64,000 bases of DNA from Sulfitobacter sp. D7 (lineage in GTDB: Bacteria > Pseudomonadota > Alphaproteobacteria > Rhodobacterales > Rhodobacteraceae): positions 1,798,001 to 1,862,000 of the forward strand of contig NZ_CP020694.1 of NCBI RefSeq assembly GCF_003611275.1. Reading direction: 5' to 3'. Both the position numbers and the translations under genes were made by a program. Positions 16,536 through 25,022 of this stretch are shown here, piece after piece (the stretch's first letter is position 1; each line of letters starts with the position of its first letter). The notes under the pieces are model-generated. The model did no database searches. It had not been told where the DNA came from and saw only the letters and a program-made list of their open reading frames with translations.

Positions 16536-18697
16536 GAGCGTACGTATCTTTCTGTTCCGGTGTTTGCGGCAAAGCCCCTGAGGCCGATGTTAAAACCGAT
16601 ATCCGTTGAGGGCTCAACACTTGTTGAGGATGAATAGCTGCGGTTAACGGAAAGGTCGACCTGCACGCATTCATTGTTGTAGCTCAGGCCAAGACCTGCC
16701 GTCGCGGCGCGTTCATCAGCGAGGTCGAACCGCCATTCGGCCGAAGCTTGCCATTGGCTGTTGATCGAATAGCTGCCGTCAAAGGTGATCTCTGACACAT
16801 CTTCGTCGCGGTCCTCTGCGGCGTCTTCATGCAGCCAGACATAGCTGCCCGCGATCTGCCCGCGTTTGAAATCCCAGATGCCGCGCAGCTCAGCCTTGGC
16901 GACTTCGAAATCATCATCGATCAACCCGCGCCCAATGAGCGCCAAACCGTCGTCGCTGCGCAATTGCCCGGCCAGCAGGAAATCGGAATGGGTGCCCTGC
17001 AACCCCGAGCTAAAGGTGAAGGCATCATCGGCCTTGGCCCGGATGACCTGCCCGAAAGAAAAGCTGGTATCCAAACCGGTCGGATCAATCCGCGCCCAGT
17101 TCACACCGAAAGCCGCGACCGCACCGCGTTCACGCCGGTCGGGGCGCGGAAAGCGGCTGAGCGACAAGAAGTTGCCCTCGTCATATTCGACCAGCGTGCT
17201 TTCCTCATTCGGGATATTGAGCCGGTCCCCCCCGGTCCAGCCGAACTGCACAATCGGTTCGAACTGTTGCACCACACCGCGCGCCTCGCGGCGCTGCATG
17301 GGGTAGCGAAATGCAACAGAGGCATGCGGGACGAGGTCGTAGTGCCGCTCACTGTAAAAGGCATCCTGCGCGATGTTGAACAGACCAAAGCTCGCCCCGG
17401 CCCGGAGATCGGTGACCAGACCGTTGCCAAAGGTAAAGCGCCGCAGCCATTCAGCCTCGCCATTGAGCCGCGACACATCGCGCCCGTCTGCTTCGCCATC
17501 GCCGTCGCCATCGGTGCTGAGATCAGAGGCCCGGCGGTGGCTATGGGCCTCAAGCGTCAGACGAACTTCGCCGCCAAGTGACGTGGGGAAATAGCGCCGC
17601 TGGTGTTCGCCGTCCAAGACCAGATTGGGCAACAGATCATTGTCTTCGCCATCGCGCAGCGACTGGTAGTTCAGCAGGCTTGCCCGGACATATTGATCCC
17701 GCCGCGCGCGGCTGACGGTCAACTCGCTGGTCAGGCGGTCCTTGTCGGAATAGCCGTAGTCACTGAGGTAGGACCGGTCGCTGGTGACCTCGATCCCGAA
17801 GTAAAGTTTGTAGTCCCGCCGCAGATCGAAGGTGCCGGTGCCAAACAGGTAGCCACGGGTTTCACCCGGCTCCAATTCGTCATCGGTGATCGCGCCGTCA
17901 AAGTCGATCCGGCCAGAAACGAAAGCCTGACGGTAGCGGAATTCAAGCGTGCGGGTTTCGGCGGAAAGATAGGGCGTCAGCGTCAGATCGCGGTGATCGC
18001 CAATCTTGATGAAATAGGGCAGTTTCAGCCCCACGCCCAATTGCGAGGTTGAGCGCACCGAGGGGGCGAGAAAGCCGGTTGCGCGGTCCAATGTCGGGTC
18101 GGGCAGGCGCAGGCGCGGCAGATAGGCGACGGGCACGTTTTTGATGCGAAACTGCGCCTCGTCAAAGTAAAGCTGCTGGGCCAGTTGGTCATGCACCACC
18201 CGTTTGGCGCGGATTTGCCAAAGTGGCGTTTCGCCATCTTCGCATACTTTGCAAGAGGTTACGGCGGCTTTGTAAAGTTGACTATAGCGCCCTTCGACCC
18301 GGTTGATCTGCACGGCAGCGAGCTGCAATTGCTGTTCAAGGATCATCCGCGCGCCGCGCAGCAGCCCCGATTGCAACCCCGCATCGAGGGAGGCCGCATC
18401 GGCGAGGATCGTGGTATTCTCGCCCTCCGACAGCACAATTGGCCCTTCGATGCTGAGCGCGCCGGTGGCCTGATCATAGCGGATCGCCGTGGCGCGCAGC
18501 CGCGTCTCACCTTGGAAGGCTTCGACATTTCCCTGCGCAACCAAGACCTTGTCACGGGTAATGAACACCTGATCGGCCACCAGAACGGCGGGGCGGTCGC
18601 TGGCCGGGGCGGTCTGTGCGCTGACCGTCAGCGGCGCGAAAGTCAGGGGCGCAAAAGTAAGGGCAAGTCCAACAAGGGCCGCGCGCATGTCAGCCAT
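16523..18697 (-). CDS. lptD: LPS-assembly protein LptD
   Basis: A 724-residue outer-membrane translocon that inserts lipopolysaccharide into the outer leaflet. After a signal peptide, an OstA/LptA-like jellyroll (VLVADQVFITRDKVLVAQGNV is its beginning) precedes a large beta-barrel ending in strands such as VDLSVNRSYSSS. Cysteines at CKVCED and NNECVQ could form the disulfides known in LptD. The signal sequence contains a short tandem repeat LTFAPLTFAPLT. It follows lptG with an 8-bp overlap. Confidence 0.94.
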   Translation of the reverse strand: MADMRAALVGLALTFAPLTFAPLTVSAQTAPASDRPAVLVADQVFITRDKVLVAQGNVEAFQGETRLRATAIRYDQATGALSIEGPIVLSEGENTTILADAASLDAGLQSGLLRGARMILEQQLQLAAVQINRVEGRYSQLYKAAVTSCKVCEDGETPLWQIRAKRVVHDQLAQQLYFDEAQFRIKNVPVAYLPRLRLPDPTLDRATGFLAPSVRSTSQLGVGLKLPYFIKIGDHRDLTLTPYLSAETRTLEFRYRQAFVSGRIDFDGAITDDELEPGETRGYLFGTGTFDLRRDYKLYFGIEVTSDRSYLSDYGYSDKDRLTSELTVSRARRDQYVRASLLNYQSLRDGEDNDLLPNLVLDGEHQRRYFPTSLGGEVRLTLEAHSHRRASDLSTDGDGDGEADGRDVSRLNGEAEWLRRFTFGNGLVTDLRAGASFGLFNIAQDAFYSERHYDLVPHASVAFRYPMQRREARGVVQQFEPIVQFGWTGGDRLNIPNEESTLVEYDEGNFLSLSRFPRPDRRERGAVAAFGVNWARIDPTGLDTSFSFGQVIRAKADDAFTFSSGLQGTHSDFLLAGQLRSDDGLALIGRGLIDDDFEVAKAELRGIWDFKRGQIAGSYVWLHEDAAEDRDEDVSEITFDGSYSINSQWQASAEWRFDLADERAATAGLGLSYNNECVQVDLSVNRSYSSSTSVEPSTDIGFNIGLRGFAANTGTERYVRSCGK

Positions 18698-19787
18698 CCT
18701 CCGCGTGCAAAAGCAGGCCTAACGCCAGAAAAATCGCGGCCACGGGCGGTGCCCAAGCGGCGAGTATCACGGGGATCTGGCCGTTTTCGCCAAGGATCTG
18801 TGCGAAACTGCGAATGAAATACAAACCGAACCCCAGCAAAATCGAGGCCAGCACAGCAACGCCGGTCCCCCCAAAGCGGGTATGGCGCATGGTGAATGCG
18901 CTCGCAACCAGAACCATGGCGACCAGAAAGAAGGGCCGCGCCAGTTCGGCCTGCAACCAGACCTCATGCTGGCGCGTGCTGAAACCCGCCTGTTCCAACT
19001 GGCGGATGAACTCTGGCAGCTCGTAGATGGACACGGCAGCCACCCGGCCAATGCTCTCGCGGATGCGCTCAACGGTCAGGGATGAGGGGATGGTCAGGGT
19101 CTCATGCTCTTCAGAGGCGCCTTCGGCGTTCACCCCGGCCTCCAGCGGCCAAATCTTGGCCCCGGTCAATTCCCAGTCGCCACCGCTCAGCTGCGCGCTT
19201 TCGGCTTCGATCCGGCGGATCGGACCTTTCTCGGCGTCATAGCTGATGATCGTCACATTATAGAGAACGGAGGCATCGCTGTTGGTGCGCCACGCGCGAA
19301 TGACCGATTGGCCTTCTTCCGTGCCCTGACGCAGCCAAAGCCCCTCGTCGCTCACCGACAGGGCCGAGCGACCGTTGGAGCGGTATTTCTGGGTCAGTTG
19401 CTCGGCCCGTTCACTGGTCGCGGCGACGATGGGGTTGAGAAAGGCCACCGCCAACGTGCCGATGATCAGCGCCACCACCACCGGTGCCACCAGCGCGCGC
19501 AGGGCAGAGCGGCCTGCGGCACGGGTCACCACCAACTCCGAGGACCGCGCAAGACCGATGAAAAGCGCCACCGTGGCAAGGATCATGATCAGCGGCAGGA
19601 TCATATTGATGGTCTGCGGCATGTGCAGCAGCGTCATCCCCAAGACCTGATCCCAGCCCACATCATCATCGGCAAAGCGCCGGGCCTGATCCACACCATC
19701 GACCAGCATCACCAAGGCGGCCAGCACGCCGGTGATGACGAGAAAGCTCATGAAAAAGCGGCGGGCGAAGTAGAGATGGAGGATCAT
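18690..19787 (-). CDS. lptG: LPS export ABC transporter permease LptG
   Basis: A 365-residue YjgP/YjgQ-family inner-membrane permease that, with LptF and LptB, extracts LPS from the inner membrane and feeds the Lpt bridge. Six membrane helices flank a large periplasmic beta-jellyroll (about 130-250). Typical motifs are YFARRFFMSFLVI, LPLIMILATVALFIGLARSSELVVTRAAG and, in the end, FGGTGVAVLASILLGFGLYF. The ATG at 19787 overlaps the lptF stop (ATGA). Confidence 0.95.
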   Translation of the reverse strand: MILHLYFARRFFMSFLVITGVLAALVMLVDGVDQARRFADDDVGWDQVLGMTLLHMPQTINMILPLIMILATVALFIGLARSSELVVTRAAGRSALRALVAPVVVALIIGTLAVAFLNPIVAATSERAEQLTQKYRSNGRSALSVSDEGLWLRQGTEEGQSVIRAWRTNSDASVLYNVTIISYDAEKGPIRRIEAESAQLSGGDWELTGAKIWPLEAGVNAEGASEEHETLTIPSSLTVERIRESIGRVAAVSIYELPEFIRQLEQAGFSTRQHEVWLQAELARPFFLVAMVLVASAFTMRHTRFGGTGVAVLASILLGFGLYFIRSFAQILGENGQIPVILAAWAPPVAAIFLALGLLLHAEDG

Positions 19788-20917
19788 GCGGCCGCCCCTT
19801 TGCCACGTAGCCGCCGCCTTATCCAGCGCGGATGTGCCGCCTGCCATAGCATTGCCAGCGTCAGCACGGCCCCGATAAGCGAGGGCAGGTAGGCCAGCGG
19901 CCAAAGGGCCGCGGTCTCACGGATTTGCACCACCATCGTGCCCCGCAGCCCGTCAATGGCGATGAGCAGGCCAAAGGCGATCACCGCCTCGCGCCAGACG
20001 CCAAAACGGGAAAAGCCGCCAAGGATCAAAGTGGCAAAACCGATCATCGCCGCGACGAGGCAAAACAGCGGTTGCGCAAAACGGCCATGCAGCTCTTCGG
20101 CGACGACGCCCGCTGTGGTGTCGGTTTGCGCCGCAACCTCGCCCCAATTCCAAAGCAGATCGGGCGTCACCATGGCGCTGACCGACGGGTCGATCGCATC
20201 GCCACTGCTCACCAAGGGAGAAATATCAAAGGAAAAGTCGCGGAATTTGGCCGTGGCCAAACGGTTGCGTTCGGTGTCCAGCCGCTGCGCCATACCGCTG
20301 AGCATGATCAGCGTCGTGCTATCGCCATTGCGCGCCAGATAGGCTTCGGCGGCGGTATAGATCACCCCCTCATTGGCCTTGCGCCGATCCGACAGAAAAA
20401 CATCACGCAGCACTCCATCGTTGTCGATGGCCCGAGTGTAGAAGGTCACATCGTCGGAAGGGTGTAGAAAAGTCCCCTCTGTCAGCAGCCGCGCGGTGAG
20501 ATTGCGCGAGATCTCAGCCTCGCGCTGTTTCAACTGACCCTGCGCCATGGGCACCAGAAAATGGCTGAGCACCGTCATCATCACCGCCACACACAGCCCG
20601 AAGACAAAGACAGGCCAAGCCAACCGCCATGGGCCCGAGCCTGCGGCCTGCAGCACGGTCAACTCAGATTCGCCCGACATGCGGTTGGTCACATAGACCG
20701 AAGCGGCAAAGGTCGCGATGGGCAGGACGGTGACGATGAGCTTGGGCAGGCCAAGGGCCGTGAACTCCAAAAACACCAGTGCAGATTGGCCATCGCCGAT
20801 CAAACGGTCGAAAAGGACCACCGCCCGGTTGATCCAGAACAGCGCCACAAGCACCAGAGCGAAAAAGCCGAACATAACCAGAAGTTGCGACAGCATGTAG
20901 CGGTCAATTCTTGCCAC
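19784..20917 (-). CDS. lptF: LPS export ABC transporter permease LptF
   Basis: A 377-residue YjgP/YjgQ-family permease, partner of LptG. It begins with RIDRYMLSQLLVMFGFFAL and has ALGLPKLIVTVLPIATFAASVYVTNRMSGESEL, the family signature, followed by a periplasmic domain and three C-terminal helices. It is first in a seven-gene minus-strand run (lptF, lptG, lptD, surA, pdxA, rsmA, lipoprotein) in which every junction overlaps, so a single transcript is likely. It diverges from pepA. Confidence 0.95.
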   Translation of the reverse strand: MARIDRYMLSQLLVMFGFFALVLVALFWINRAVVLFDRLIGDGQSALVFLEFTALGLPKLIVTVLPIATFAASVYVTNRMSGESELTVLQAAGSGPWRLAWPVFVFGLCVAVMMTVLSHFLVPMAQGQLKQREAEISRNLTARLLTEGTFLHPSDDVTFYTRAIDNDGVLRDVFLSDRRKANEGVIYTAAEAYLARNGDSTTLIMLSGMAQRLDTERNRLATAKFRDFSFDISPLVSSGDAIDPSVSAMVTPDLLWNWGEVAAQTDTTAGVVAEELHGRFAQPLFCLVAAMIGFATLILGGFSRFGVWREAVIAFGLLIAIDGLRGTMVVQIRETAALWPLAYLPSLIGAVLTLAMLWQAAHPRWIRRRLRGKGAAA

Positions 20918-21048
20918 TCTGATCCCCCGAGATGCTCTGACGGCCTTTGCGCAGATCGTAAAGCAATTCGCGGGGCGGGAAAACTGCTATCTGGCCATGC
21001 GCGGCGCGCCGCGATAGGTCTGGGGCAAAATCAACCATGAGGCATGCC

Positions 21049-22521
21049 ATGACCGATCTGACCCCCATCACTTTCGCCGAGACCGACATCGACCGTATCG
21101 CGGGGCATTCCGGGCGGATCGCGGTGTTTCTTGAGCCTGAAGGGCGGCTCGATGCCGGCGCGCGGCGGGTCAATCGGCTGACCAAAGGCGCCTTGCAGCG
21201 GCTGATGGAAGGTGAGCGTTTCGCAGCGCTGAAACCCGGTGACATGCTCAGCATGGGCTATCCCGCTGGCATGGCAGCAGAGGCGGTGGACGTGATCCAC
21301 ATGCCGCGCCGGACCGATGTGATGACCGCGCGCAAAGCCGGGGCCGCGCTGGCCAAGCGCCGGGGCGACAGTGATCTTTTGCTGCTTACCGCCGCGACCC
21401 GCCGGGTGGCGGATGTGGCCTTTGGTTTGGCGATGCGGGACTATGGGTTCGAGGATCACAAATCCGCCCCCAAGCCGCGTAAAGGCAGTGTTGAGGTGAT
21501 GTGCTCCAAACCCGAGGAGGCCCGCGAGGCCGCAGCGCCGTTGATGGCGGTGGCCGAGGGCGCTTTCATGACGCGCGATCTAACCAACGCGCCTGCCAAC
21601 ATCCTGACCACAACCAATTTTGCCGAACGTCTGGCGGAAATGGAGAGCTTGGGCCTTAAAGTTGAAGTGCTGGATGAGGAAGAGCTTGCAAGCCTTGGTA
21701 TGCGCACGCTTTTGTCTGTGGGGCAGGGGTCTGACAGCCCTTCCAAAGTCGTCGTGATGCGGTGGGATGGCGGCACAGATGATGCGGCCCCGCTGGCGCT
21801 GGTCGGTAAGGGCGTTGTCTTTGACACCGGCGGCATCAGCCTCAAACCCGGCGCGGGCATGGAAGACATGACCATGGACATGGGCGGCGCAGGCGTTGTT
21901 TCGGGCGTGATGCGCACGCTGGCGCTGCGCAAGGCCAAGGCGAATGTTGTCGGACTGGTGGGCATCGTCGAAAACATGCCCTCGGGCAATGCGACCCGTC
22001 CGGGCGACGTGATTACCACTATGAAGGGCGACACGGTTGAGGTCATCAACACCGACGCCGAGGGGCGTTTGGTGCTCTGCGATGTGATGTGGTACGCACA
22101 GGACCGCTTCAAACCTGCGGCGATGATCGATCTGGCCACGCTGACCGGTGCGGTTATTATCGGGCTGGGTCATGAAAACGCGGGCGTCTTCTCAAACGAC
22201 GATGAGCTGTGCAACGCGTTCCTAAAAGCCGCTGAGAACGAAGGCGAAGGCGCCTGGCGGATGCCTTTGGGCCAAGGCTATGACGATCAGTTGAAAAGCC
22301 GTATCGCTGATATGAAAAACATTGGGGGGCGTCCGGCGGGGTCGATCACCGCGGCGCAATTTCTCAAGCGTTTCGTCAAGGATGAGACGCCATGGATCCA
22401 CCTCGACATCGCTGGGGTCGCCTCGCTGAAGTCCGAGAGCACATTGGCCCCCGCGGGCGCGACGGGCTGGGGCGTGGCGGCGCTGAACCGACTGGTCGCC
22501 GACCGTTTCGAGAAGGGCTGA
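21049..22521 (+). CDS. pepA: Leucyl aminopeptidase (M17)
   Basis: A 490-residue di-metal cytosolic aminopeptidase. The catalytic domain has the M17 features GKGVVFDTGGISLKPG, MTMDMGGAG and NTDAEGRLVLCD, which carries metal ligands and the active-site arginine. The ATG at 21049 has GAGG at a 6-bp spacing; an ATG at 21037 is four codons earlier but that sequence forms the ribosome binding site of the later one. holC starts 7 bp downstream, a common proteobacterial pairing. Confidence 0.95.
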   Translation: MTDLTPITFAETDIDRIAGHSGRIAVFLEPEGRLDAGARRVNRLTKGALQRLMEGERFAALKPGDMLSMGYPAGMAAEAVDVIHMPRRTDVMTARKAGAALAKRRGDSDLLLLTAATRRVADVAFGLAMRDYGFEDHKSAPKPRKGSVEVMCSKPEEAREAAAPLMAVAEGAFMTRDLTNAPANILTTTNFAERLAEMESLGLKVEVLDEEELASLGMRTLLSVGQGSDSPSKVVVMRWDGGTDDAAPLALVGKGVVFDTGGISLKPGAGMEDMTMDMGGAGVVSGVMRTLALRKAKANVVGLVGIVENMPSGNATRPGDVITTMKGDTVEVINTDAEGRLVLCDVMWYAQDRFKPAAMIDLATLTGAVIIGLGHENAGVFSNDDELCNAFLKAAENEGEGAWRMPLGQGYDDQLKSRIADMKNIGGRPAGSITAAQFLKRFVKDETPWIHLDIAGVASLKSESTLAPAGATGWGVAALNRLVADRFEKG

Positions 22522-22528
22522 GCCGGAT

Positions 22529-22987
22529 ATGGGGGCGGCTTACTTCTACCACCTGACCCAGCGACCTCTGGTCGAGACGCTGACGATGCTGCTGGAAAAG
22601 TCGCTCGCCAACGGGTGGCGCGTGGCCCTGCGCGGGACCGATCATGCGGGGCTGCAAGCGCTTGACCGGGCGCTTTGGACCTATTCGGACGACAGTTTTC
22701 TGCCCCATGGCATGGCGGGCGGGCCGCAGGATGCAGAGCAACCGGTGTTGCTGACCTTGGAGGATGGCACGCCCAATCGCGCGGACTGTTTGATGGCGGT
22801 GCATGGTGCCGATGTCACCGCCGAAGAGATCGCGTCGCTGCAACGGGTCTGCGTATTGTTCGACGGGCATGACCCCGTGGCGCTGGATCAAGCACGCGGC
22901 CTGTGGAAGCGGCTGAAATCCGAAGGCGCGTCGGCGCAATATTGGTCTGAGGAAAGTGGTCGCTGGGAAAAGAAGGCCGAGACCTAA
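22529..22987 (+). CDS. holC: DNA polymerase III chi subunit
   Basis: A 152-residue protein of the clamp-loader complex that contacts SSB. The family pattern is FYHLTQRPLVETLTMLLEKSLANG at the start, WTYSDDSFLPHG and VCVLFDGHD near the end. It follows pepA by 7 bp. Confidence is high from the N-terminal pattern and the pepA context. Confidence 0.93.
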   Translation: MGAAYFYHLTQRPLVETLTMLLEKSLANGWRVALRGTDHAGLQALDRALWTYSDDSFLPHGMAGGPQDAEQPVLLTLEDGTPNRADCLMAVHGADVTAEEIASLQRVCVLFDGHDPVALDQARGLWKRLKSEGASAQYWSEESGRWEKKAET

Positions 22988-22990
22988 AGG

Positions 22991-23038
22991 CCAGCGGAGC
23001 AGGGGCAGGGCCGCAAGGCCGCCGCCCCTGACTGCTGG
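22991..23038. terminator. Large imperfect hairpin between convergent genes
   Basis: Outer arms CCAGC/GCTGG and inner arms CAGGGGC/GCCCCTG with a central GGCC pair form a stable stem between the stops of holC and the Lys/Ala-rich protein. It lacks a T run on either strand, so it may be a processing or bidirectional stop structure. Confidence 0.45.
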
Positions 23039-23515
23039 TCAGGCCGCTTTGTCGAGGGCGGGTTTCGCGGCAGCCGTGGCTTTGCTTGCGGTGGCCTCTG
23101 GCGCATCCGGTTCGACCTTGCTGACGTAGGATTTGGCAGCTTCGACCGCGCTGTTGTTCACCGGTGCGATCGTATCCAGCAAGGCGCGGGTGCGCTGGCT
23201 GTCGACGCTGCGCTGTGCAGCCGCACGGGCAAAGGCTTCGTTATCCGCTGTCGTGGCCTTTGGGGCCGTCTCGGTCGGCTTTGCCTGTGCTACGGCTTGC
23301 ACCGCTTCGGTCTTGGCCGGGGCTTGCACGGACTGAGGTTTGGACGCCTCTTGGGCTGCCGCGCTGTTTTGCGTGGTCTGCCCTTCGCTGGCGGGTTTTG
23401 CTTCTGCCTGCGGGGCTTCGTTCTTGGTTTTCTCAGGCTTTTCAGCCTTTTCCGCCTTGGCGGGTTTGTTGCTTTGTTGGTAGGCAGTTGACCCACCCAT
23501 AATATTGGTCAGCAT
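23039..23515 (-). CDS. Ala/Lys/Pro-rich low-complexity protein, hypothetical
   Basis: A 158-residue protein, mostly intrinsically disordered: KAEKAEKPEKTKNEAPQ repeats near the N-terminus and long Ala/Thr/Lys/Pro stretches. One segment, NEAFARAAAQRSVDSQRTRA with LLDTIAPVNNSAVEAAKSYV at about 92-135, looks helical and could be the functional part. No signal peptide or membrane segment. I recognise no family. Composition alone could mislead, but the start has a plausible context and no competing frame on the other strand is family-like. Confidence 0.55.
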   Translation of the reverse strand: MLTNIMGGSTAYQQSNKPAKAEKAEKPEKTKNEAPQAEAKPASEGQTTQNSAAAQEASKPQSVQAPAKTEAVQAVAQAKPTETAPKATTADNEAFARAAAQRSVDSQRTRALLDTIAPVNNSAVEAAKSYVSKVEPDAPEATASKATAAAKPALDKAA

Positions 23516-23665
23516 AGCAGCACGTTCTCCAAAATTGGGTACAGTTGTGCCTTACAGATATCTGCCCAAAAGGGCGGAAACCTGTTCAATTCACGGCGAA
23601 TGCGGCGTCATTTTGCGGCGAGTTTGATTCTTCTTTTCGCATTTCGGGCAAGGTTCTGCCCCAAA

Positions 23666-24247
23666 TCACCGGCTCAAGCGCAGCTCACCGCCGCTGATCT
23701 CGATCCGGCCCCAGCGTTGCAGGTATCCCATCCCCAAAAGCGATTGGGACATGACCCCGTCATTCACCACCGCGGGAACATTGCGGTCAACCGCCTCGCC
23801 CACCACGACCTCGTCCAGCCGCACGAAAGCGGTGCGCGTCTCGCCATTGGCGGTGCCCGCGCGGCCAAGGTAATCAAGCCCCTCGGGGTCAATGCCAATC
23901 CGCGCGGCGTCGGATTTGGTCAAGACGATATCAGACGCGCCGGTGTCGAAGACGAAACGCACCGAAGCACCGTTGATCTGGGCCATCAGGTAGTAATGCC
24001 CATCGCGCCCGCGCGGCAGGACGATCTCACCCTCTTGGTTGACGGAGAGCTGTTGGCGGGCGGTGTCGCGGGTGATGTCTTGCCACAGGCCGACCCCGGC
24101 CGCCGCGCCGGTAAAGATCAGCCCCCAGACCGCCGCCTGTTGCAGCGTCTTGTTCATATTGGGCCGGCTTTGCAAAAAGAACCAGCCCGCCAGCATCGCC
24201 AGCAAAACGATGAGGTAGATCAGATGTGCTGTATCGATTTCGGCCAT
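23666..24247 (-). CDS. Membrane-anchored retropepsin-like aspartic protease (TIGR02281 type)
   Basis: A 193-residue protein with two N-terminal membrane segments (LIYLIVLLAMLAGWFFL and AAVWGLIFTGAAAGVGLW) and a periplasm-facing retropepsin-like domain. The catalytic motif is FDTGASDIVL near residue 107, with the usual downstream LLGMGYLQR flap-strand pattern near 175. Such proteins act as single-domain dimers; Rickettsia APRc is a known relative. Substrate unknown. Confidence 0.87.
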   Translation of the reverse strand: MAEIDTAHLIYLIVLLAMLAGWFFLQSRPNMNKTLQQAAVWGLIFTGAAAGVGLWQDITRDTARQQLSVNQEGEIVLPRGRDGHYYLMAQINGASVRFVFDTGASDIVLTKSDAARIGIDPEGLDYLGRAGTANGETRTAFVRLDEVVVGEAVDRNVPAVVNDGVMSQSLLGMGYLQRWGRIEISGGELRLSR

Positions 24248-24292
24248 GAATGCGCCCCCTTACACCTCATATAGGAAGGGGCCGGGCAAATG

Positions 24293-24931
24293 TCAGCCGG
24301 GCGTCGGGCCGGGGCCAAAACCAAAGGCCGCCAGCCCGTCGAGCACGAATTGAACCGAGAGGGCCGCCAGCAACATGCCCAGCAGACGGGTGATGATGTT
24401 GATGCCGGTCTTGCCCATCGCCCGCTCTAGCGCGCCGCTGACCTGCATCGTCAACGCCATGACCACCAGCGTCAGCGCGGTGATCACGATGATGGTCAGC
24501 AGCCCTTCGCCGCCCGGTTTTTCACCCGTCAGCAGGATCACCGAGGCGATGGAGCCGGGGCCAGCGATCAGCGGAATGGCCATAGGGAAAACCGACGGAT
24601 CGTCGTGGTCATCCTCATCCGCGCGGTCTTCGCGGCGTTTGGTGCGGCGGTCGAACAGCATGTCGAGCGCGGTGATGAACAAAAGAATGCCGCCCGCCAC
24701 ACGGAAGGCGGGCATCGAGATGCCGATAAAGCCCAGCACCGCCTCGCCAAAGGCGGCAAAGATCAACAGCACCAAGCCCGCCACACCCACCGCGCGCCAT
24801 GCGATCAGGCGGCGTTGTGCATTGCTCATCCCACGGGTCAAGGCAAGGAAGACCGGCGCGATGGCGATGGGGTCGATCACCACGAACATCGTGACGAGGG
24901 CGGTGATCATATAGGCGGTGTCGAGGGTCAT
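24293..24931 (-). CDS. MarC-family inner-membrane protein
   Basis: A 212-residue protein with six predicted membrane segments. Signatures are FVVIDPIAIAPVFLALT near the N-terminus and FPMAIPLIAGPGSIASVILL in the middle, preceded by an acidic/basic cytosolic loop (RRTKRREDRADEDDHDD). MarC/UPF0056 proteins are conserved but unassigned; the old multiple-antibiotic-resistance label was not supported. The ATG at 24931 fits the first membrane helix. Confidence 0.9.
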   Translation of the reverse strand: MTLDTAYMITALVTMFVVIDPIAIAPVFLALTRGMSNAQRRLIAWRAVGVAGLVLLIFAAFGEAVLGFIGISMPAFRVAGGILLFITALDMLFDRRTKRREDRADEDDHDDPSVFPMAIPLIAGPGSIASVILLTGEKPGGEGLLTIIVITALTLVVMALTMQVSGALERAMGKTGINIITRLLGMLLAALSVQFVLDGLAAFGFGPGPTPG

Positions 24932-24971
24932 AGGTCTTCCTTGGCGCGGGGCTTCTTGCCAGAATGCACGA

Positions 24972-24993
24972 GGGCCGCCCCTTAGGCGACCCC
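24972..24993 (-). terminator. Hairpin downstream of the ABC-F gene
   Basis: In the gap between the ABC-F stop and the marC start, minus-strand GGGTCGCC and GGCGGCCC can pair around a short loop, with no T run. Similar arms occur after ndk. Weak candidate. Confidence 0.35.
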
Positions 24994-25022
24994 CGCGATG
25001 TGATAAATTGGGCCTTGCTGGG

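Noticed and set aside
19104..19892. 262-codon plus-strand frame opposite lptG
   Set aside because: Composition rich in His, Gln and Arg with no hydrophobic pattern; antisense to a well-supported permease.
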